This document shows positions 1 through 6,130 of a stretch of 8,591 bases of DNA, piece after piece. Made by a program: the position numbers and the translations under genes. Every line of letters starts with the position of its first letter. The stretch's first letter is position 1. The notes below the pieces were generated by a model, which was not told the origin of the DNA, did no database searches, and saw only the letters and a list, made by a program, of their open reading frames with translations. The DNA is from Ignavibacteriales bacterium (GTDB taxonomy: Bacteria > Bacteroidota > Ignavibacteria > T3Sed10-11): NCBI GenBank assembly GCA_003560935.1, contig PWJF01000023.1, positions 1 to 8,591 on the forward strand. Direction: 5' to 3'.

Positions 1-771
1 AAAAAAGAGGAAGATCAGGAAAATCGTAAATGTGTTCATATAGACATTCGCTCTATGAAGCGGACGCATTAATAATACAAGATAGTTATTGCCTTCGACA
101 TATGGTAATAATTCGCTTATACGGGAAATTTTTTCTTTTTCATAAAGCTCACCTACCGGTTTGCCATTTTTCCACGCATTTAATGCAACAACAGCGGCAA
201 TTTGCTCTGCGGTCGGGTGCTCACCATTCTCTTTTTCCAATTTATCAGATGCAAAATAAATAGCTGTCCAATCCTTAAAATCGGGGTTGTTGTATAAGTA
301 CTTCGGATCTTCAAAGAACGGATTGTAATAGGTAATCGTTACAACACCGACAATACTCAGGCTGATTAAATATTTTATTAGTATACCTCTTTGACGGAAT
401 AGTAGGTCTATAACTAAATACGATATTCCAAGCAATAAAAAAATATGATAATAGATTGTCCCGTATTGATAATGATAATGGCGTGCATATATATTATCGG
501 AAAATAATAAATTTCCGATAAGCGGATAAATTCCGGTTATTAAAAAATATCCTGAAAACAGTAAAAAATTCACAAATATCACTTTTTTTCCCCACTGTTT
601 TTCACGTAATACAATAAAGAGACAAACCACAAAAATTGTTAAAAACAGCAGGTTGGTCAGTATTGATATTGCAGGAGAAGATCCGGGACAGAAAAGAAAA
701 ACTGCCAGCAAGGAAACTACCATAACTCCCCAGGTTAACAATACTTTATTATTCGTAATCCACATAATCAT
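1..771 (-). CDS. Partial multi-pass membrane protein of unknown function (N-terminal 257 residues)
   Basis: An open frame runs on the minus strand from ATG at 771 to the left window edge without a stop, giving 257 residues. An in-frame stop lies upstream (TAA at 813-811), so the start is ATG at 771, ATG at 765, or less likely TTG at 780; no good Shine-Dalgarno is seen. Hydrophobic segments lie at about residues 10-28, 33-55, 63-88, 104-124 and 129-148. A soluble, charged loop of about 95 residues follows (149-243, rich in Tyr, Lys and Glu), then the start of another membrane span at 244-257. Five spans, a large probably extracytoplasmic loop and a further span could suit a sensor, a transporter or a cell-envelope enzyme, but I recognise no family motif and assign no function. 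It is divergent from the small exported peptide gene and clearly more AT-rich than the genes to its right (for example the stretch around 361-420), which may indicate separate ancestry. Confidence 0.8.
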   Translation of the reverse strand, partial: MIMWITNNKVLLTWGVMVVSLLAVFLFCPGSSPAISILTNLLFLTIFVVCLFIVLREKQWGKKVIFVNFLLFSGYFLITGIYPLIGNLLFSDNIYARHYHYQYGTIYYHIFLLLGISYLVIDLLFRQRGILIKYLISLSIVGVVTITYYNPFFEDPKYLYNNPDFKDWTAIYFASDKLEKENGEHPTAEQIAAVVALNAWKNGKPVGELYEKEKISRISELLPYVEGNNYLVLLMRPLHRANVYMNTFTIFLIFLFF

Positions 772-820
772 TATCCGCAATATTTTTATAAAGTAAAAAT
801 ATCTTTGATTTTAACGCAGA

Positions 821-832
821 ATTTAGCTAAAT
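821..832. repeat. 12-bp perfect palindrome next to a T10 run
   Basis: ATTTAGCTAAAT reads identically on both strands and is followed by ten T at 834-843. It lies about 50 bp upstream of the minus-strand membrane protein start, a plausible place for an operator or promoter element of that gene. The absence of a loop and the AT content make it a poor terminator, and a palindrome of this kind can arise by chance in such AT-rich DNA. Confidence 0.3.
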
Positions 833-1167
833 ATTTTTTTTTTACTAATCGCAACCCGAACTTGAACAAGAAAATATTAATATGCACCTTGCATTCGGGG
901 GTATAATAATAACAATTTATTTAATCCTTTTGAATGGTGTCAATGCACTATTGTATATCAAAAATTAACCCCCGCCTGCCGGGTCTCTTATTCAATTTTT
1001 TATTTATGGAAAAACTATTGAAGAAGCGCAAATAGAATTTCCCCCATTTTTTATTGATGTGAATTAATAACGAAAATCCCGATTAGAGTCAAGAGAAATA
1101 ATTTTATTGTTCAAAATAAACATTTCGCTGTTTTTTATAGTAGATACAAATTTTAACTATCATATGC

Positions 1168-1183
1168 TGTGACAATTATCACA
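1168..1183 (+). promoter_or_regulatory. CRP/FNR-family operator, perfect TGTGA-N6-TCACA
   Basis: The 16 bases read TGTGA CAATTA TCACA, both half-sites matching the classical CRP consensus exactly; the central AATT is also symmetric. The FNR half-site (TTGAT) does not match, so a CRP-like rather than FNR-like regulator is suggested. The site centre is 76 bp upstream of the ATG at 1252. A weak -10-like TACAAA lies at 1208-1213; if real, transcription would start near 1217-1220 and the operator centre would sit near -42 to -45, the position of an activating class II CRP site. The operator is seen directly; the regulator identity and activation mode are inference. Confidence 0.6.
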
Positions 1184-1251
1184 AGATTACAAAACAATCA
1201 AAAACGGTACAAAATCATCAACTTAATCTAACTTAATCAAGGAGTAATACG

Positions 1252-1467
1252 ATGAAAGCTGCACTGAAAAAAATTGCCGCTTTAACACTCACACTCGTCC
1301 TCGCATTCGGTATCAATGTCGGTTTGAACTCAGCAATGGACTTGGATGTTTTAGACTTCCTGTTCTCCGGTAATTCGGATACCACCATCGAGCAGAGTGA
1401 GGTTTATGCAAGCGGTAATACCATGTTTCCCGATGCTCCGCATCCGCGTGATCTTGAACCGGACTAA
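1252..1467 (+). CDS. Small exported acidic peptide, 71 aa, unknown function
   Basis: A strong Shine-Dalgarno AAGGAG (1239-1244) lies 7 nt before the ATG, and a hairpin terminator follows 47 nt after the stop, so this is a well-formed monocistronic gene. The N-terminus has a basic stretch (KAALKK, residues 2-7), a hydrophobic core at about 8-24 and small residues near 26-28 (NSA), which fits a cleavable Sec signal peptide with cleavage plausibly after A28; an uncleaved anchor is possible. The remaining roughly 43 residues contain no Cys, are strongly acidic (many D/E, one Arg) and end in a Pro/His/Asp-rich tail, PDAPHPRDLEPD. I recognise no family. The CRP-type operator upstream suggests control by nutrient or redox state. 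It could be a secreted signal, a small envelope protein, or a substrate of the adjacent membrane protease; none of these is shown by sequence. Confidence 0.75.
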   Translation: MKAALKKIAALTLTLVLAFGINVGLNSAMDLDVLDFLFSGNSDTTIEQSEVYASGNTMFPDAPHPRDLEPD

Positions 1468-1514
1468 TTTTTAGATAGAATTTATTCTCTCTATCACTTA
1501 AAATTTTTCATATT

Positions 1515-1545
1515 TTCCCCGGGTATTTCCCCTGTACCCGGGGAA
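1515..1545 (+). terminator. Strong hairpin, probable intrinsic terminator of the small peptide gene
   Basis: TTCCCCGGGTA (1515-1525) pairs perfectly with TACCCGGGGAA (1535-1545), an 11-bp GC-rich stem closed by a 9-nt loop. It starts 47 nt after the peptide stop codon. The sequence just after it is only moderately T-rich (GTGTTACATATTT, then TTTTTT at 1563-1568), so it may act as a terminator with an imperfect U-tract or as an mRNA 3'-end stabiliser. The minus-strand flank is A-rich in the outgoing direction, so it would not terminate transcription that way. Confidence 0.65.
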
Positions 1546-1589
1546 GTGTTACATATTTCCAATTTTTTAGGATTTCTAAACCATTCATT

Positions 1590-1603
1590 CCATGCATGTA
1601 TGG
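1590..1603. repeat. Imperfect 14-bp palindrome upstream of the M50 protease
   Basis: CCATGCATGTATGG is symmetric at 12 of 14 positions around a central CATG, and is flanked by ATTCA (1583-1587) and TGAAT (1608-1612), which also pair. It lies about 90 bp before the protease start, where an operator or a small mRNA hairpin could sit. Evidence is symmetry only. Confidence 0.25.
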
Positions 1604-1673
1604 CTGTTTGAATTCTCACCATTTTTCACTATTTTAATTTTTATAAATATTCCTAACATCTTATCAACTTATT

Positions 1674-1679
1674 GAGAAG
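1674..1679 (+). promoter_or_regulatory. Ribosome binding site supporting the TTG start of the M50 protease
   Basis: GAGAAG lies 8 nt before the TTG at 1688. An in-frame TGA at 1673-1675 excludes any start further upstream, and the next in-frame ATG lies far inside the protein, beyond the HExxH motif. TTG at 1688 is therefore the only start that keeps the conserved N-terminal region. Confidence 0.5.
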
Positions 1680-1687
1680 TATACCAC

Positions 1688-2674
1688 TTGCGTGCGGAAG
1701 ATTATTACCGGGGGTACGGGCAGAGTCCTCTCATCCGGCAGCAATACAAACCGAAATACTGGCTTCATATCCTGTTGTTTTTATCCACTTTCTTCACAAC
1801 CACGGTTGCCGGCGTCGCTTGGCTGAACATCGATCCGTTTAATCTCGAGAATTTCCACTACGGTCTAACGTATTCCATATTACTGCTCGCGTTTTTAACT
1901 TTCCATGAGTTCGGTCACTATTTTGCGGCGAAATATCATAATCTCAAAGTTACGCTGCCGTTTTACATACCCTTTCCCCTGATGCCGGGACTCATCCATT
2001 TCGGAACCTTAGGTGCTGTTATCCGCATTCGTTCACTGATTCCGAATAAGAAAGTCCTGTTTGATGTCGGTATCGCAGGTCCCATTGCCGGGTTCGTGGT
2101 CGCCTTCGGTGTTCTCGTCTATGGTATGATTAATTTGCCCGGTATTGAATATCTATACGAAATCCATCCCGAATACAGGGAGATGGCTGAGATACCCGAA
2201 GGAAATCTAATCTTCGGTCAGACATTGATGCTGTTGCTTATGAAAAACTTGCTGGCCGGTCCCGATGCATTTTTTCCCCCCATGAGCGAAATATATCACT
2301 ATCCCTACCTCACGGTAGGCTGGTTCGGGATGCTTGTCACAGCAATCAACCTGCTCCCTGTAGGACAATTAGACGGCGGACATATCTCCTATGCGATGTT
2401 CGGTGAGAGACATATATATTTAGTACGCGGTGTGTTCGGTGCACTGTTCACGATCGGTATATTAGGCATCTTCCCGATTTTCGGAATCCCTGTCCCGATC
2501 GGATGGGTCGGATGGCTCTTATGGGCTGCGATATTGTTCTTTCTGATCAAACTCAAACATCCCCCGGTGCCGGATCCGACACCGCTTGATCCGGTAAGGA
2601 TGCGCATAGGATGGTCGGCGTATCTCATGCTTATACTCTGCTTCTCGCCCACGCCGATTATGATTCAGTTCTGA
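1688..2674 (+). CDS. Site-2-protease-like intramembrane zinc metalloprotease (peptidase family M50)
   Basis: The 328-residue protein has the two M50 hallmarks inside hydrophobic segments: HEFGH at 73-77 (zinc ligands H73 and H77, catalytic E74) and NLLPVGQLDGGH at 221-232, whose D229 is the third zinc ligand. A GIAGPIAGF motif at 128-136 is also typical. Membrane segments lie at about 25-45, 58-82, 126-148, 205-225, 245-266 and 270-288, with a last one near 308-322. There is no PDZ domain, unlike RseP; the arrangement resembles the PDZ-less bacterial and plastid (EGY-like) M50 proteins. Family members cut transmembrane segments of anti-sigma factors, signal peptides or membrane-tethered precursors; the substrate here is unknown. 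Translation starts at TTG (see the site at 1674). The gene stands alone, 220 bp after the small exported peptide gene and behind its terminator-like hairpin. The family call is firm; the physiological role is open. Confidence 0.94.
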   Translation: MRAEDYYRGYGQSPLIRQQYKPKYWLHILLFLSTFFTTTVAGVAWLNIDPFNLENFHYGLTYSILLLAFLTFHEFGHYFAAKYHNLKVTLPFYIPFPLMPGLIHFGTLGAVIRIRSLIPNKKVLFDVGIAGPIAGFVVAFGVLVYGMINLPGIEYLYEIHPEYREMAEIPEGNLIFGQTLMLLLMKNLLAGPDAFFPPMSEIYHYPYLTVGWFGMLVTAINLLPVGQLDGGHISYAMFGERHIYLVRGVFGALFTIGILGIFPIFGIPVPIGWVGWLLWAAILFFLIKLKHPPVPDPTPLDPVRMRIGWSAYLMLILCFSPTPIMIQF

Positions 2675-2679
2675 TTTGA

Positions 2680-2708
2680 TTGACATTAGAGGCAATATTT
2701 GGTAACTT
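2680..2708 (+). promoter_or_regulatory. Possible promoter of the lipoprotein/propeller/PorV operon
   Basis: A perfect -35 hexamer TTGACA (2680-2685) is followed after 17 bp by TAACTT (2703-2708), a weak -10 matching three of six consensus positions; TAACTTTA (2703-2710) also approaches the Bacteroidota TAnnTTTG -7 element. It would place the start near 2715, leaving a leader of about 90 nt before the GTG at 2803. No terminator was seen between the protease stop (2674) and here, so read-through from the protease gene is also possible. Confidence 0.3.
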
Positions 2709-2729
2709 TACTGATTAATTCAATTAACC

Positions 2730-2736
2730 AAGGAGG
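2730..2736 (+). promoter_or_regulatory. Orphan consensus Shine-Dalgarno AAGGAGG without a normal start codon
   Basis: This is the strongest ribosome binding site in the window, yet no ATG, GTG or TTG lies 4-12 nt downstream. Exactly 6 nt after it stands ATA (2743-2745), which would open a 13-codon frame ending at TAA 2782-2784, in frame with the lipoprotein that starts at 2803. It could mark a leader peptide using a rare start, a start codon lost by mutation, or an mRNA standby/regulatory site in the 5' leader. Confidence 0.45.
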
Positions 2737-2802
2737 CGTACAATACCCTATAGTTGCTACGATCTTATTAACGATGGCTTGTAATTTTTAAAGGTAACGT
2801 GT

Positions 2803-3624
2803 GTGAAAGCAACTATTTTTCGTAATGCCTCGATTGAAGCATTCCTGCTTATATTTTTCTCTTCATTCATAATTCTAACTCATTCCGGTTGTGATACAGA
2901 AAGCAGGGGCATAATAGATTCATCGTACGATACTCCGTACCTCGTAAATTTTAATCTTTCACCCCAGGAAATAAACACCGACACAATTCTTGTAAACGGT
3001 GAGATAACACCCTCAGACTCACTGCTAATCGAGTGGGATGTGTCTGTAGAAATTGAGCCGCGCGGAGTTACGAATCTGACTATTCATTACCGCCTGACCG
3101 GTACTTTATCGTCTTCACCGCTGCTGGATACATATATTCCCGTTGATAATTCCGATAATGCAGCATCGATACAGGTCAATAACCGGATAGAGACAAAACT
3201 GGCTCGCGCTGATGTCGGCACGTTTATGGTAACCGCATCCGTCGAAACCGGCGAGGGACTTTCAAGCAATAAACGAAGCAAACCGGTGTATATTTACCGG
3301 ACCAATAGTCCGCCCGAGATTATTTCAGTAAATGCTCCCGATACACTTGTTGTAACAGAAACCGTTAATTTTGAAATTACCGTCATAACGGACGACCCGG
3401 ATGGAGTGGACGATGTAGTTCGTGTCCACTTTATGTACACAAATCCGGATGGTATTCAAAATCCAAATCCAATATCTCTCAATAAAATCGAGCCCGGGGT
3501 ATTCAGGAGCGGGTTTAGTTTCGATGAAACGAACACAAAAGGTACCCATACATTTGAATTTCAAGCATTCGATCGTATGGGTGAAGGCAGTGATGTATAT
3601 CTCCATACTATAGAAATACAATAA
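2803..3624 (+). CDS. Lipoprotein with Ig-like domains, first gene of the surface operon
   Basis: Translation starts at GTG 2803, with AAAGG (2790-2794) 8 nt upstream; an in-frame TAA at 2782-2784 excludes a longer form. Of 273 residues, 1-29 form a signal peptide with a hydrophobic core (13-25) and a lipobox-like THSGC ending at C30, so lipid attachment at C30 is likely although the -3 residue is His rather than the usual Leu. Residues about 45-165 form one beta-rich domain. Residues about 170-273 form a second that opens with NSPPEI and has a DDPDGVDDV acidic turn (197-205), typical of Ig/FN3/cadherin-like modules of FCB surface lipoproteins. No catalytic motif is seen. The stop is 5 nt before the propeller gene, so the two are probably made together; a role as anchor or partner of the propeller is inference. 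It could equally be an independent adhesin. Confidence 0.83.
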   Translation: MKATIFRNASIEAFLLIFFSSFIILTHSGCDTESRGIIDSSYDTPYLVNFNLSPQEINTDTILVNGEITPSDSLLIEWDVSVEIEPRGVTNLTIHYRLTGTLSSSPLLDTYIPVDNSDNAASIQVNNRIETKLARADVGTFMVTASVETGEGLSSNKRSKPVYIYRTNSPPEIISVNAPDTLVVTETVNFEITVITDDPDGVDDVVRVHFMYTNPDGIQNPNPISLNKIEPGVFRSGFSFDETNTKGTHTFEFQAFDRMGEGSDVYLHTIEIQ

Positions 3625-3629
3625 TATCA

Positions 3630-5192
3630 ATGCAAAGTAAAAACATAATTTTATTCCATACATTCGTTATTATTTTTACGATCGGTATTTTGGATTTACA
3701 TTCACAAACCATTCGAACGTATAAGCTTGATGAGGTATTTGAACCTTTCAGTTCACCACCGAGCAACAGCGCTTCACATGCCTCATCGCAAAACGATTCC
3801 CTCTGGTTCGGAACAAGCGGTGGTTTGACGCGAACGGTCGACAACGGAGCTTCGTGGATTCACTTCAGAGCCGATGAGGCATTTCAACCGCACGGGATAT
3901 TTTCGGTTCATCCCGGAACAACGGCAATATGGACATCCACAGGGTACCGGAAAGAAACATCGGCAGGAAGTCAGCAGGCGGGCAGCGGATACACATATTC
4001 ACTTGACAAAGGTGAAACATGGCATTATGTGGAACAGCCGATCGATGATTTTAATGTTGACACACTTGACTACGGCGATAACCGGATACCGGTTCTCGGT
4101 ATCACAACCGATGTCAATAACATAACATTTAGTATGTCGTCGCTTGGTAATGAGGCATGGACAGCGAGTTTTGCCGGCGGCTTGCGAAAATCGAACGATC
4201 TCGGCGAAACGTGGAGACATGTGATCTTACCTCCCGATTATCTGGACTCAATCTCACCGGATGATGAATTAAATTTCGCCCTCTCCCCCGTTGCCGGTCA
4301 GCTCATACCGGAAGGTTATTTGAATCACCGCGTGTTTGCCGTTCATGTTGCAAGAGATTCTACCATATGGGCAGGTACGGCGAACGGCGTGAATCTTTCA
4401 ACGGACGGCGGCATTAGCTGGCGAAAATACAACTTTCAGAACCAGATAAACGGTATACTCGGTAACTGGGTAATTAAAATTGCCGACCAGGAAATGCCGG
4501 ACGGAACACTCAGGGTATGGACAACAAACTGGCGGGCGGATGACGCCAATGAGAGATACGGAGTGAGCTACACCGACGATCGTGGAGAGAACTGGACAAA
4601 CGTACTGCATAACATTCAGGCATACGATTTTGCATTTCGTGATTCGATAGTTTATGTAGCTACCGAGGAAGGAGTAATGCGATCGGACGACGGCGGACAA
4701 ACGTGGATAGGTTCGGGTTCAATTGTCGATCACGATATTCGACAGCGGTTTGTCACCCGTGAAGTCCTTTCCGTTGCAACATCATCCGAATACCTGTGGG
4801 TCGGAACATCCGAAGGTATCGCACGTACAGAAGATTATCCTGGAGCCAGATTCGGCTATGAGTGGAAGATATTCCGTACATTTACCGAAGTCGCGGGTAC
4901 GAATAACACCTACGCTTATCCGAATCCCTTCTCACCGTCTTTAACAGTAACACGAATTCATTATGATACAAATAACACGGAGGCAAACGTAACTGTAGAA
5001 TTATTCGATTTTGCGATGAACCGCATCCGCACAGTTATCCGCAGTGCCGGGAGGTCGGGCAATCAGGAACATGATGAGATATGGGATGGTACCGACGATA
5101 ACGGTAATATCGTCCCTAATGGAGTATACTTTTACCGCGTATCCATCGACGGGAACAATGAGAGATGGGGAAAGGTAATGGTGCTTCGATGA
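3630..5192 (+). CDS. Secreted Asp-box (BNR) beta-propeller with C-terminal FlgD-Ig-like / type IX sorting-type domain
   Basis: The 520-residue protein has a signal peptide (residues 1-26, ending near LHSQ). Six Asp-box motifs of the S/T-x-D-x-G-x-x-W type follow at 69-76, 124-131, 188-195, 257-264, 315-322 and 352-359, and a degenerate copy at 400-412, implying a six- or seven-bladed propeller as in sialidase/Vps10/photosynthesis-factor-like folds. No sialidase arginine triad or FRIP motif stands out, so binding rather than hydrolysis is likely. From about 424 to the end is an FlgD-Ig-like domain with YPNPF (430-434), IWDGTDDNGN (484-492 region), GVYFYR (498-503) and a terminal KVMVLR, the pattern used as a type IX secretion C-terminal signal in FCB bacteria. 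The start has no Shine-Dalgarno and lies 5 nt after the lipoprotein stop, suggesting translational coupling. The following genes encode PorV-like proteins, which in known type IX systems bind such C-terminal domains. Ligand unknown. Confidence 0.9.
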   Translation: MQSKNIILFHTFVIIFTIGILDLHSQTIRTYKLDEVFEPFSSPPSNSASHASSQNDSLWFGTSGGLTRTVDNGASWIHFRADEAFQPHGIFSVHPGTTAIWTSTGYRKETSAGSQQAGSGYTYSLDKGETWHYVEQPIDDFNVDTLDYGDNRIPVLGITTDVNNITFSMSSLGNEAWTASFAGGLRKSNDLGETWRHVILPPDYLDSISPDDELNFALSPVAGQLIPEGYLNHRVFAVHVARDSTIWAGTANGVNLSTDGGISWRKYNFQNQINGILGNWVIKIADQEMPDGTLRVWTTNWRADDANERYGVSYTDDRGENWTNVLHNIQAYDFAFRDSIVYVATEEGVMRSDDGGQTWIGSGSIVDHDIRQRFVTREVLSVATSSEYLWVGTSEGIARTEDYPGARFGYEWKIFRTFTEVAGTNNTYAYPNPFSPSLTVTRIHYDTNNTEANVTVELFDFAMNRIRTVIRSAGRSGNQEHDEIWDGTDDNGNIVPNGVYFYRVSIDGNNERWGKVMVLR

Positions 5193-6130
5193 GACGGACG
5201 ATATCCGTTTTATTGATCGCCGTAGCATTATCCGCAGATTTATCTGCAAACAATACCGGTGCATGGGCAGGATCATTCAGCAGAATGGGATTCGGTCCGA
5301 GAGGTATGGCAATCGGCAATGCAGCAAATGCAGTAGCGTTCGGATCGATGGGAAGCTATTACAATCCTGCAGCCATTGCTTTTACCGCCGGCCCGACATT
5401 CGAAGCAAGTGTCGGTTTACTCAGTCTTGACCGTTCGTTAAATTTCGCACATTTCACGACACGAATCCCACCTGCGGCCGGTTTTTCATTTGCGGTGATT
5501 AACGCCGGTGTATCAAACATCGACGGTCGAAACCGGGACGGAATACATACGCGCGATCTGTCTACCTCGGAGAACCAGTTCTCGTTCGGTTTCGGACTGC
5601 AGTTCAATGACCGCCTTGCGGCAGGACTCGCCATCAAGTTATATTACTATAGTTTATTCGAAGACATGTCAACGACATCCGTCGGCCTCGACATGGGGAT
5701 ACTCTACAAACTTGACCGTCGTATTACCCTTGCAGCGAACGTTAAAGATATCAACAGCCAGTATAAATGGAATTCCACGGAAATTTACGAACAGCAAGGG
5801 CGAACAACAACCGATAAATTCCCCGTTCTGTTTCAATTCGGCGGCTCATATTTAACGGACGATAAAACATTACTCGTCGGCATACAGGGAGAATACTCCA
5901 ACGCCTATAATTTTATTGTACGAGCAGGTATCGAGGCATTTGTGACCGAGAACATTATATTGCGCGGTGGTATCGACAATCTTCTTGATGACGCCTTGAG
6001 CAAGCCGTCACTCGGCATCGGCATCCGGTATCCTGTCGGGGACTGGCTGCCGTCCTTTAACTACACGCTGGTATTCGAACCGAATGCCCCTTCAAGTTTT
6101 CACCTACTCAGTATCGGGATAGAATTCTAA
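5189..6130 (+). CDS. PorV/PorQ-like (UPF0164-type) outer-membrane beta-barrel protein, first paralogue
   Basis: ATG at 5189 overlaps the propeller's TGA (ATGA), and the resulting 313-residue protein begins MRRTISVLL with a clean signal peptide (1-20, ending LSA). An earlier in-frame ATG at 5165 would add eight residues that spoil it, so 5189 is chosen. After the signal comes the family signature: G-P-R-G-M-A-I-G-N-A-A-N-A (36-48), then SYYNPAAIAF (56-65). The rest alternates polar and hydrophobic residues in beta strands and ends in an aromatic (IEF), as outer-membrane barrels do. PorV and PorQ belong to the FadL-like superfamily; PorV shuttles type IX cargo C-terminal domains from translocon to attachment complex. 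Close linkage to a cargo-type protein supports that role here, but the canonical lineage PorV gene may be elsewhere and this copy may be a dedicated or structural variant. Confidence 0.87.
   Translation: MRRTISVLLIAVALSADLSANNTGAWAGSFSRMGFGPRGMAIGNAANAVAFGSMGSYYNPAAIAFTAGPTFEASVGLLSLDRSLNFAHFTTRIPPAAGFSFAVINAGVSNIDGRNRDGIHTRDLSTSENQFSFGFGLQFNDRLAAGLAIKLYYYSLFEDMSTTSVGLDMGILYKLDRRITLAANVKDINSQYKWNSTEIYEQQGRTTTDKFPVLFQFGGSYLTDDKTLLVGIQGEYSNAYNFIVRAGIEAFVTENIILRGGIDNLLDDALSKPSLGIGIRYPVGDWLPSFNYTLVFEPNAPSSFHLLSIGIEF

Larger units (their letters stand above)
772..1251. other. Divergent intergenic region, 480 bp, AT-rich
   Basis: No convincing gene is seen on either strand. It separates the minus-strand membrane protein from the plus-strand small peptide gene and must carry the promoters of both. 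Structures visible are a 12-bp perfect AT-rich palindrome at 821-832 followed by a run of ten T (834-843), a widely spaced 7-bp inverted repeat CGGGGGT (896-902) / ACCCCCG (968-974), and a CRP-type operator at 1168-1183 close to the peptide gene. The start-proximal 100 bp are very poor in G and C. Confidence 0.7.

Noticed and set aside
30..263. 77-codon plus-strand frame
   Set aside because: It lies entirely inside the minus-strand membrane protein gene and has no ribosome site or protein-like composition; it is a shadow.
882..968. 28-codon hydrophobic frame (MHLAFGG...) in the divergent intergenic region, bracketed by CGGGGGT/ACCCCCG
   Set aside because: No Shine-Dalgarno, low complexity and AT-rich; a frame of this length is expected by chance, and the inverted repeat has a 65-nt spacer that does not suggest a functional stem.
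971..983. CCCGCCTGCCGGG mini-hairpin followed by a T-rich stretch as a terminator
   Set aside because: Only a 4-bp stem and no upstream gene on the plus strand for it to terminate.
3325..3663. 112-codon minus-strand frame under the lipoprotein gene
   Set aside because: Antisense shadow of a gene with a clear signal peptide and beta-rich domain; no start signal and no recognisable protein features.
5165..5188. Upstream ATG of the first PorV-like gene at 5165
   Set aside because: It would add MGKGNGAS before a complete signal peptide; the ATGA overlap at 5189 gives the normal form.
3630..5192. Sialidase activity for the propeller protein
   Set aside because: Asp-boxes alone define the fold, not the activity; no arginine triad or FRIP motif was identified.
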